Of a stretch of 11,588 bases of DNA, positions 1-6,465 are shown in pieces. Every line of letters starts with the position of its first letter. Position 1 is the first letter of the stretch. The position numbers and the translations under genes are program-made. Under the pieces are notes generated by a model. That model was not told the DNA's origin, did no database searches, and saw only the letters and a program-made list of their open reading frames with translations. Origin of the DNA: an uncultured Bacteroidales bacterium. Its GTDB lineage: Bacteria > Bacteroidota > Bacteroidia > Bacteroidales > UBA3824. The stretch is from contig CALFIU010000059.1 of assembly GCA_937877455.1 (NCBI GenBank), positions 1 to 11,588 of the forward strand, in the 5' to 3' direction.

Positions 1-261
1 AATCACCATTATTTCAAAAAGTAAAAATATAGTTTATTTTTGTTGTTACAAATGTTTTTTTAATTTTTTTTTATAATTTTTAGTGTTATAGTTTGTATTT
101 ATATTATCGCTCATTTATAAAATAAATGATATTGCTTTGATAGTAATAATGCCTAATTGCTGACATTTTGATTTTCAAATATTATTGTTGTAGCATTATT
201 TGTTGTTAAACTTTGTATTTTATAATGTGATGTTTGATTATTTTTTTTGAAAAATGAAGTT
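1..261. other. AT-rich non-coding stretch downstream of the first gene
   Basis: No convincing coding frame is visible on either strand. The stretch is dominated by T and A runs. The only local structure is a small hairpin at 111-129 (8-bp arms TCATTTAT and ATAAATGA, 3-nt loop), which has no T tract and is not a convincing terminator. I see no TAnnTTTG promoter element in it. It is probably the 3' flank of the minus-strand gene ending at 262. Confidence 0.5.
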
Positions 262-3123
262 TTACATTTCGTAACTTAGTATTAATCCTACACTTGAATT
301 TGAATATGTGTTGTCTTTTATTGGATTAGCAAACCATAACCCAGCAGAAATATTATTGGATATGCGTAAAATATTGATGTCGAAAACAAATTTTGCACCG
401 TATGATAAATAATTATAATTTTTTGATAATATTTGGGATTTTGCTATGTCGCCAAAAACGCTTGCCCTAATTCTTTTAATCCAAATTGCACCTGGTATTC
501 CACCGTCGGGATAACAGATTGGAAACCAATAGTCTGCTGTTATTTTGTTAAATTTTTGTGTTCTTATCATTTTGTAGCCTCGAGCAGAGGCATCTTCGTT
601 GTAAAAGAGATATAGTTTTTGTTGGTTTTGGCTTTTGTTTTGATTGATGCAAACTCCTGATAATGTGAAGTAATGCTGTTTTGCAAATCCGGGTAAATAG
701 ATGTTGAGTTTAAAATCCAGTTCACGCCCTTCGCGATGGCTATCTACTGATGTTTTTGCACAAAAACCAGCCGACCATCCTAATCTATAGAAAAAGTCGC
801 GATATGCTGTATTTATAACACTTGAATAGTTTGCCGAAAACGAAACTGTTGAAAAATTACCGTTTCCAAGGTCATCATAATTATCTGTTATTTTGTTAGT
901 TATGTTGTAATACGCATATCCCGCGCTAAGGTTTAATCTTCGATTGGTTACATATCGCGAAAAATTTAATGGAAATGTGATATTGCCAGAGTATATTTTT
1001 TCGTTCCAATAAAATGTTAGTTCTTTCATTGCACCTGTTTTTGACATTACCCAATAATCGTTTGATTCGTTACCCCAATTAGCTGAAAAACTAAATACTG
1101 GATAAAATCCTGAATAAGTAGCATTTATGTAATATCGCCAATAATCTTCTTGCGTGTAGTAATTAGCACCAGCACCAATGTTGAGAGTTCCAAGTGTGTT
1201 GGACGAATTGATTATACCAGAAATTGTGCCGCCATCGATGTTTGGCATCCAACCGTAAATTCTTATTGGATCATAAAAAAATCTATATTTTTTACTTTTT
1301 AATGATAATGTATCTGGTTTTATAAATGCTACTGTGTCAACTTTATACTTAGGTTCGTATTCTAAAAGTGGTGAAAAATAATCAAGTTTGTTGATTTTTA
1401 TATCATTTTCTGGTACTTTGTTTATGTCGGAAGTTTTTATGGCTCCAATGTTATATCCTTTTGATGTGTAATCACTGAAAATTAATATTTTTTTATCAGG
1501 AGAAACTGTTGGTTTAAATGCACCGTATTTTCTGCTTACAATCATGTACCTTTGGTAAGATTTGGTATCTATTTGCCAAATGGCAGATATACCAGAATGT
1601 TCCGATTCGTAGATAATATCATCATTGAGTTTTTCCAACGAGTTTACAATTTCGTATCCGTATGGAAGTAGTGTGTCTGTTTGTCCGTTGGATATGTTGA
1701 TTTTTATTATTGCGTTTTTGTTTTTGTAATTTGAAATGTAGGCAACTTGTTTATTATCAATCCAAACAGGAGTACGCAAATATTCAAGATATTGAGCAGG
1801 AAAAGTGCGTGTTTTTTCTAAAAACAATTGACCGTTATTTTTTTTCAATATTTTAAAAATCAATAATTTACATTCTCTCTTTTCGTTAAATTCTATTGTA
1901 GCGAGAAAATTTCCGTTGGCAGATAAGACAGGTGAAAAATATCGTTGACCTTGTGTTATGCGGTATTTTTTGCCTGTTTTGAAATCGTATGTTGCTATGT
2001 CGGAAAAGTTTTTTAGTGTCCACCTTGGGTCGGGTACTTCGGTTGACCAAACAAGTATATTGTTTTTGTAGTCAAAAGTTGTAGCCTCTGTGTCAAAAAG
2101 TTTTGTTTCGTGTCCGAGAGTATCTATTAGTACAAAGCAAGTAGGCGTGTTTATTGCCGATTTTATAGCAATGATTGTGCTGTCGTTAAAAAATTTTGTA
2201 ATGGAATAACTTGTGTAACAACGTTTTAATGTATCGTTTATAATTTTTGAAGGTGTTATTTCTGTATTTTTTATTCTATTGTTATAAAAACTTCGCAACT
2301 CATTCATTGTTAGAGAGTAATTTTTTGCGAGATTTATTTTGCTATAATGTCTAAATGCGGTTGAAAATGCCCATGGCCAAAACGAATATGCTGATGAACG
2401 TTTTGACGTTTTTTGCCAAATATCTACTCCAAATTCTCTTCGTGCTCTTGTAACAAGCAGATAACCAAGAGGATAATGGTTGGGTAAATAATCTTTGTAA
2501 GATCGTAATAGCATTTTGTCGTATTTGTAGTTTTGAGAGCGAGAGTTAAGTATTGCTGCAAATGGCATGTCGAATGTTGCAATTCTTCCGCGCCCACCGC
2601 TCGAAAGTACGGTTTCTGCATACACTGCATCTCCTTCATACCACCATTCAGGGACTGAATAGCGTAATGCTGCACGTGCGTATGCTCCTGTAAGTATGCT
2701 TGCTAACTTGGTGAAATAGTGGTTGTTGGCTTGATATTGTACAATGTGTCTATATTCATGGACAGCTAAGGCTTGATACCATTCGCTAAGTCCTATATCG
2801 CTGCAATTGTCAAAGGGTAGGGGATACCAAAGCATCATGTATGGAAAAAGTGTTGTGTATCCGTTGCTTATTGCTGGTAAGTTTGGCATTAGTAGCGGTA
2901 CGCGGCGAGGTTTTTCGTTTAGCGATGCAGTGTCGGCTTCAAATACGGTTTTCATTGATACAGCAATGCGGTATGCGTCTTGCTCTATCTCTGATGGATA
3001 AATTATTTTTGTTTCAGGAGTTTTTATTGTTTTCCAATTGGTAGAAAATGGTTGTTGTGGTTTTGCTTGTTGAACGCAGAATAAAAAAATTATAATAAAA
3101 TATAATGTTTTTTTTATTGTCAT
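262..3123 (-). CDS. Secreted outer-membrane protein: HExxH metallopeptidase-like domain, TolB-type propeller and C-terminal beta-barrel
   Basis: The 953-residue protein starts at 3123 (MTIKK...), which gives a clean signal peptide: a basic n-region, a hydrophobic run to about residue 17, and cleavage near residues 20-24. A Met 11 codons upstream (3156) would add a polar leader and is less likely. Residues about 25-290 carry HEYRH at 122-126 and, 37 residues beyond its last His, WWYEGDA with Glu163. This is the zinc-site layout of gluzincins of the peptidase MA type. Residues about 300-600 are repeated beta-rich segments resembling TolB/WD40-like propeller blades. From about 620 (WMPN) to the end, alternating aromatic strands suggest an outer-membrane barrel. 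I recognise this three-part layout from Bacteroidota, where its substrate is not known to me. It lies 46 nt downstream of ftsE on the same strand, so co-transcription is likely. A binding or assembly role without proteolysis is possible. Confidence 0.85.
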   Translation of the reverse strand: MTIKKTLYFIIIFLFCVQQAKPQQPFSTNWKTIKTPETKIIYPSEIEQDAYRIAVSMKTVFEADTASLNEKPRRVPLLMPNLPAISNGYTTLFPYMMLWYPLPFDNCSDIGLSEWYQALAVHEYRHIVQYQANNHYFTKLASILTGAYARAALRYSVPEWWYEGDAVYAETVLSSGGRGRIATFDMPFAAILNSRSQNYKYDKMLLRSYKDYLPNHYPLGYLLVTRARREFGVDIWQKTSKRSSAYSFWPWAFSTAFRHYSKINLAKNYSLTMNELRSFYNNRIKNTEITPSKIINDTLKRCYTSYSITKFFNDSTIIAIKSAINTPTCFVLIDTLGHETKLFDTEATTFDYKNNILVWSTEVPDPRWTLKNFSDIATYDFKTGKKYRITQGQRYFSPVLSANGNFLATIEFNEKRECKLLIFKILKKNNGQLFLEKTRTFPAQYLEYLRTPVWIDNKQVAYISNYKNKNAIIKINISNGQTDTLLPYGYEIVNSLEKLNDDIIYESEHSGISAIWQIDTKSYQRYMIVSRKYGAFKPTVSPDKKILIFSDYTSKGYNIGAIKTSDINKVPENDIKINKLDYFSPLLEYEPKYKVDTVAFIKPDTLSLKSKKYRFFYDPIRIYGWMPNIDGGTISGIINSSNTLGTLNIGAGANYYTQEDYWRYYINATYSGFYPVFSFSANWGNESNDYWVMSKTGAMKELTFYWNEKIYSGNITFPLNFSRYVTNRRLNLSAGYAYYNITNKITDNYDDLGNGNFSTVSFSANYSSVINTAYRDFFYRLGWSAGFCAKTSVDSHREGRELDFKLNIYLPGFAKQHYFTLSGVCINQNKSQNQQKLYLFYNEDASARGYKMIRTQKFNKITADYWFPICYPDGGIPGAIWIKRIRASVFGDIAKSQILSKNYNYLSYGAKFVFDINILRISNNISAGLWFANPIKDNTYSNSSVGLILSYEM

Positions 3124-3169
3124 TGGATTATAAAAATTTTTGATTGATTTGCCCAATTTTTATAAGATG

Positions 3170-3841
3170 TTATATTATTGTTCCGTTTTGAATTTTTAAT
3201 ATTTTGTGTTCTTGATTTTTAAATGCGTTTTCGTCGTGAGTTGCTGCAATTACTCCTGCTCCTTCGTTTGCCAATGACTTTAAAAGACTTGCGATGTGTA
3301 ATGCACTATTTTCATCAAGGTTTCCTGTTGGTTCGTCGGCTAAAATAATGTCGGGATGGCATACTATTGCTCTTGCTATTGCTACACTTTGTTTTTCGCC
3401 TCCAGAGAGCATGTGTGGAAATGTTTCTGATTTTGAATCCATTCCAACTTTTGTTAAAACAGAATGTATATGGTCGGATATAGTTCCTACATTAGGTTTA
3501 AAATTTAACGAATCTGTAACAAATTTTAAGTTATCGAATACAGTTTTGTTGTCAAAAAGTAAATAATTCTGAAAAACTATTCCTATTCTTCGGCGTAATT
3601 TGGGTATTTTTCGTGCAGGAAGTTTCAATAAATTGAAATCCAAAACTTCTGCTTTTTGCGCTGTGAATGGCAAATCTGCAAAAAAGGTTTTGAATAGCGA
3701 TGTTTTTCCCGAGCCGATTGGCCCTTCAAGTGTGTAGAAATCTCCGCTATATAGTGTGAGATTTATATCGTGGAGTATTTCTTGACCGTCGCGTTTTATT
3801 TCTGCGTCTATATATTCTATTAATTTTTTTTGTTCTGACAT
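3170..3841 (-). CDS. ftsE: Cell-division ABC transporter ATPase FtsE
   Basis: This 223-residue ATPase is the usual FtsE length. Walker A is GPIGSGKTS at 40-48, the Q-loop is Gln91, the signature LSGGE is at 145-149, Walker B is IILADEP with Asp169-Glu170, and the switch His is 202. The segment around 74-95 (LRRRIGIVFQNYLLF) and the ending EPTGNLD are typical of the FtsE/LolD/MacB group, and the overall pattern resembles Bacteroidota FtsE. The known role is to pair with the membrane protein FtsX at the septum and control peptidoglycan hydrolases through ATP hydrolysis. FtsX is not adjacent; in many Bacteroidota it lies elsewhere. The start is placed at 3841 because the alternative Met at 3880 lies upstream of the -7 element at 3861-3868. 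Two substitutions after the signature (Lys150, Ser152, where QQR is usual) are mildly odd. Another LolD-like role cannot be excluded. Confidence 0.85.
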   Translation of the reverse strand: MSEQKKLIEYIDAEIKRDGQEILHDINLTLYSGDFYTLEGPIGSGKTSLFKTFFADLPFTAQKAEVLDFNLLKLPARKIPKLRRRIGIVFQNYLLFDNKTVFDNLKFVTDSLNFKPNVGTISDHIHSVLTKVGMDSKSETFPHMLSGGEKQSVAIARAIVCHPDIILADEPTGNLDENSALHIASLLKSLANEGAGVIAATHDENAFKNQEHKILKIQNGTII

Positions 3842-3860
3842 TTTTTTTATTTTGAAGTTA

Positions 3861-3892
3861 CAAATATAATGGGTTAACATTAATTTGTCAAA
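3861..3892 (-). promoter_or_regulatory. Bacteroidota-type promoter for ftsE operon
   Basis: Read on the minus strand, TTTG (3892-3889, within TTTGAC) is followed after 20 nt by TATATTTG (3868-3861). This matches the Bacteroidota -33 TTTG and -7 TAnnTTTG consensus and spacing. The leader to the ATG at 3841 would be short. The site also rules out the longer ORF start at 3880. Confidence 0.6.
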
Positions 3893-3902
3893 AAAAATTA
3901 AC

Positions 3903-3932
3903 TTTAATTATAAAAAAAATGCAATAAATTTG
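3903..3932 (+). promoter_or_regulatory. Possible promoter for the plus-strand gene at 3972
   Basis: TAAATTTG at 3925-3932 matches the Bacteroidota -7 element TAnnTTTG, about 40 nt upstream of the ATG. The expected -33 TTTG is weak: only TTTA at 3903-3906 sits at a suitable spacing (18 nt). It would be divergent from the ftsE promoter. Confidence 0.4.
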
Positions 3933-3971
3933 CTTTTATTTATTATTGTTATAAAAAAATAAGAGTTTATT

Positions 3972-4502
3972 ATGTACTATTATTTTGTTTTAAGGTTTGT
4001 TTTTGTGTTTTGGTTTACAATTATTTCAATATCTTCTTTTGCTAAAGATATTTATGTTTCTGCTATTGGTAAATATGGTGTAAAAAATACTTTGATTATT
4101 AGAAAGAATACTTTAAATTTTTGTGTCCAAGAGGGAGGAATGTCCGACAATAGCCAATGGGATTATAAAATTGTTGGCGACACAATTTATGTGAGCGACA
4201 ATGGTATTTATTTTAAGGCTCGGCTTTGTTTAAGAAATGATAATCAACTTTTTGATTTAAAGCAAAATATAAATTATTATAACAAACAATATGTTAAAAA
4301 ACTATTGGGAGGGAAATCTGGTAAGGTTTATGTTTATGAAGGCAAATTATATACAAAAAAAACTTTCCGCCAGCTCAATATTCTATTAAGAAACAGGCGG
4401 AAAAATATAGAAAAGGTGGAATTTCTAAAACCATTAGATGCCGAAAAATTATACGGAATTTATGGTATTAATGGTGCTGTAATTATTACACTAAATAATT
4501 GA
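3972..4502 (+). CDS. Small secreted protein with C-terminal TonB-plug-like motif
   Basis: The protein has 176 residues. Residues 1-24 form a signal peptide: a hydrophobic run rich in Phe, Val and Ile, ending SSFAKD, with cleavage probable after Ala24. The middle (25-140) is beta-rich and I do not recognise it. The last 30 residues (about 146-174) read IEKVEFLKPLDAEKLYGIYG, then INGAVIIT. This closely follows the plug-domain signature of SusC/TonB-dependent receptors (IESVEVLKD..ATALYG..GANGVVLITTK). There is no TonB box, no carboxypeptidase-like repeat and no 600-residue barrel, so it is not a receptor. In Bacteroidota this motif also occurs alone or at the end of signalling proteins. The gene is divergent from ftsE and ends 3 nt before the convergent stop of map. 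A periplasmic or surface interaction role is inference only. Confidence 0.7.
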   Translation: MYYYFVLRFVFVFWFTIISISSFAKDIYVSAIGKYGVKNTLIIRKNTLNFCVQEGGMSDNSQWDYKIVGDTIYVSDNGIYFKARLCLRNDNQLFDLKQNINYYNKQYVKKLLGGKSGKVYVYEGKLYTKKTFRQLNILLRNRRKNIEKVEFLKPLDAEKLYGIYGINGAVIITLNN

Positions 4503-4505
4503 TTT

Positions 4506-5393
4506 TTAGTATGTTAATATCTCTACACCATTTTCTGTCATAACAAATGTGTGTTCCCATTGTGCCGATGGTAGTTCATCATCGGTAACAACAGTCCAAC
4601 CGTCTTCGCTATCTACAAAAACTTTCCAAGTTCCCATGTTAATCATCGGTTCTATGGTAAATACCATACCCGGTACAAGTAGCATACCAGTTCCTTTGCG
4701 TCCGTAATGTACAACTTCTGGTTCTTCGTGAAATTTTAGTCCAACTCCGTGTCCACACAAATCTCTAACAACGCTAAATCCGTTGGCATGTGCATGACGT
4801 TGTATGGCGTTGCCTATGTCGCCGACAAAAACGTATGGTTTTTCGCATACTTTCATTCCAATTTCGAGACATTCTTTGGCCACACGAACGAGTTTTTCTT
4901 TTTCTGGTGTGGTTTTTCCTATTATGAACATACGTGATGCGTCGGCGTAATATCCATTGAGTATGGTTGTTACGTCAACATTTACAATGTCGCCTTCTTC
5001 AAGTATTTCGTCGTCTGATGGTATGCCGTGGCAAACTACTTCGTTTATTGAAACGCAACAACTTTTTGGAAATATGAGTTTGCTTTTTTCATCTGCCACG
5101 TAATTTAGAGTGGCGGGGGTTGCATTGTGTGCGATGGTATAATCATATACGAGTTTATCAATTTCGTTTGTGGTCATTCCTGCATGTATTTTTTCTGATA
5201 CGAGGTCAAGTATTCCAGTATTTACCACTCCCGCTTTTCTTACGCCTTCAATTTGCCCTGGTGTTAAAATAAGCCCACGACGGGGTACTGTGTAGCCTTT
5301 GTTTTGGTAATATAGGATTTTTTTGTCCATTTCGGTAAGTTCTTGTCCTTTTGGTACAACCCAATTACCTCTTTTTTTGTTGAAGATTCCCAT
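4506..5393 (-). CDS. map: Type I methionine aminopeptidase, N-terminally extended
   Basis: This cytosolic two-metal enzyme removes the initiator Met from nascent proteins. Its 295 residues contain all five metal ligands: Asp140 (VNVDV), Asp151 (ADASRMF), His215 (CGHGVG), Glu248 (TIEPM) and Glu280 (QWEH). The substrate-site His122 (CHGIP) and His222 (FHEEP) are also present. The catalytic core starts at about residue 43 (TPGQIEGVRKAG). The preceding 42 residues (GNWVVPKGQELTEMDKKI, then YY..KGY..P) are absent from E. coli MetAP, but I know a similar leader from a Bacteroidota MetAP variant. The extension is not a zinc-finger/SecC type, since it has no Cys. It is transcribed alone, with a candidate promoter just upstream. 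Confidence 0.93.
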   Translation of the reverse strand: MGIFNKKRGNWVVPKGQELTEMDKKILYYQNKGYTVPRRGLILTPGQIEGVRKAGVVNTGILDLVSEKIHAGMTTNEIDKLVYDYTIAHNATPATLNYVADEKSKLIFPKSCCVSINEVVCHGIPSDDEILEEGDIVNVDVTTILNGYYADASRMFIIGKTTPEKEKLVRVAKECLEIGMKVCEKPYVFVGDIGNAIQRHAHANGFSVVRDLCGHGVGLKFHEEPEVVHYGRKGTGMLLVPGMVFTIEPMINMGTWKVFVDSEDGWTVVTDDELPSAQWEHTFVMTENGVEILTY

Positions 5394-5418
5394 TTTGTAT
5401 TTTTTCTTTTTTAGGCTA

Positions 5419-5446
5419 CAAATTTATATTTTTTTTTAATAACAAA
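5419..5446 (-). promoter_or_regulatory. Candidate promoter for map
   Basis: Minus strand TAAATTTG (5426-5419) is a full TAnnTTTG match about 25 nt upstream of the ATG at 5393. TTTG at 5446-5443 lies 16 nt upstream of it, shorter than the usual 19-21 nt, so the -33 assignment is weak. Confidence 0.4.
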
Positions 5447-5562
5447 AAATATATCGTGTTTTTTATTGTCTAATTGGTGTTTATTTTTGTGTTTTTAGAG
5501 TATGGTTAAATTTTATTTTTTTTGCTAATTAGTTGATTTTATTATATTTATTGGTGAAGTAT

Positions 5563-5597
5563 AAAAAAAGCCTGTCAAAACAGACAGGCTTTTTTTG
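5563..5597 (-). terminator. Rho-independent terminator after aqpZ (bidirectional)
   Basis: An 8-bp perfect stem AGCCTGTC (5569-5576) / GACAGGCT (5583-5590) with a 6-nt loop is flanked by an A run on the left (5563-5569) and a T run on the right (5591-5596). Read on the minus strand it ends in U residues 20 nt after the aqpZ stop. The symmetry means it could also stop plus-strand transcription. Confidence 0.9.
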
Positions 5598-5616
5598 TAG
5601 TATTTATTTTCATAAA

Positions 5617-6336
5617 TTATGCTTTGGCTGGTTCGTCTTTGTCGGTTTTGAATACTTTGTAAACTACGCCTGCCAATGCTGCACCTGCCAATGGAGCAAC
5701 TATGAATAACCAAAGTTGTTGCAATGCGAGTCCGTTTTGTGAGAAAATTGCTTGGCTGATTGAGCGAGCAGGATTTACGCTTGTGTTGGTTAATGGAATG
5801 CTTATCAAGTGGATAAGTGTTAATGCAAGACCAATTGCTAAACCTGCTTGTGATGGTGTAGCGAGTTTGTCTGTTGCACCAAGGATTACAATTAGGAATA
5901 CGAATGTTAAAATACATTCTATTCCAAAGGCTGCGCCAATGCTTGCATCCAAGTAACCGTTATCGTTAGCAAAAAATTCTTTGCCGTATCCATTGGCTGC
6001 AAATGTTCCAAGAGCGTTTGGACCGTCGAATGTGTTTGTGGCAATTATTGCCAACAATCCTGCAGCAACTATTGCGCCAACAATTTGAGCTGCCCAATAT
6101 TTAAACATTTCGGATGCACTCATTCTTCCGTTTACATAAAGTCCAAAAGAAACTGCTGGGTTGAGATGTGCGCCAGATATAGGACCGAGTGCGTATGCCG
6201 CTGTTACTACTGTTAAACCAAAGGCTATCGCTACACCGAGGAAACCTACATTGCCGAAGATTGCTGTTCCGCAACCACCGAATACGAGCCAAAATGTACC
6301 AATTAATTCGGCTACTAATTTTTTTGTTGTGTCCAT
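5617..6336 (-). CDS. aqpZ: Aquaporin Z, water-selective channel
   Basis: This inner-membrane channel of the MIP family has 239 residues, the usual AqpZ length. Both pore motifs are intact: HLNPAVS with Asn59-Pro-Ala, and SVNPARS with Asn188-Pro-Ala. The aromatic/arginine filter can be read as Phe39, His176, Thr185 and Arg191, the same set as E. coli AqpZ. That favours water rather than glycerol. The stretch HLISIPLTNTSVNPARS is nearly identical to classical AqpZ. Six membrane segments plus two half-helices fit the sequence, and the C-terminus is charged (KTDKDEPAKA). It is monocistronic: its own promoter lies at 6378-6408 and a strong terminator lies 20 nt after the stop. A role in osmotic adaptation is inferred from the family. 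Confidence 0.96.
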   Translation of the reverse strand: MDTTKKLVAELIGTFWLVFGGCGTAIFGNVGFLGVAIAFGLTVVTAAYALGPISGAHLNPAVSFGLYVNGRMSASEMFKYWAAQIVGAIVAAGLLAIIATNTFDGPNALGTFAANGYGKEFFANDNGYLDASIGAAFGIECILTFVFLIVILGATDKLATPSQAGLAIGLALTLIHLISIPLTNTSVNPARSISQAIFSQNGLALQQLWLFIVAPLAGAALAGVVYKVFKTDKDEPAKA

Positions 6337-6377
6337 AATAATGTGCTTTTTGTTAACTTTATAAGTGTTTTAATAGT

Positions 6378-6408
6378 CAAATGTATTAAGTTTTTTTTTA
6401 TCTACAAA
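6378..6408 (-). promoter_or_regulatory. Bacteroidota-type promoter for aqpZ
   Basis: On the minus strand TTTG (6408-6405) is followed after 19 nt by TACATTTG (6385-6378), matching -33 TTTG / -7 TAnnTTTG at the expected spacing. The leader to the ATG at 6336 is about 35 nt. The -33 element lies inside a dyad (6402-6419). Confidence 0.6.
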
Positions 6409-6419
6409 GTTTTTTGTAG
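6402..6419. repeat. Inverted repeat over the aqpZ -33 element
   Basis: CTACAAA (6402-6408) and TTTGTAG (6413-6419) are perfect 7-nt complements separated by GTTT. The dyad covers the -33 TTTG of the aqpZ promoter. In the minus-strand transcript from DPP IV it is followed by A residues, not U, so it is not a terminator for that gene. It could be an operator, or chance in AT-rich DNA. Confidence 0.4.
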
Positions 6420-6465
6420 GATTTTTTTTAATATTTTTTCCAAAGTATTGTGTTTTAATATCAAA

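Noticed and set aside
111..129. Hairpin TCATTTAT-AAA-ATAAATGA as a terminator
   Set aside because: All A/T apart from one pair, no T tract on either strand and far from the gene end; expected by chance in such DNA.
3124..3156. Earlier start of the outer-membrane protein at 3156
   Set aside because: It would put 11 polar residues before the signal peptide; the Met at 3123 gives a normal one.
5525..5917. A 130-residue minus-strand frame overlapping aqpZ
   Set aside because: It overlaps the C-terminal pore region of aqpZ in another frame and spans the terminator; it is a shadow frame.
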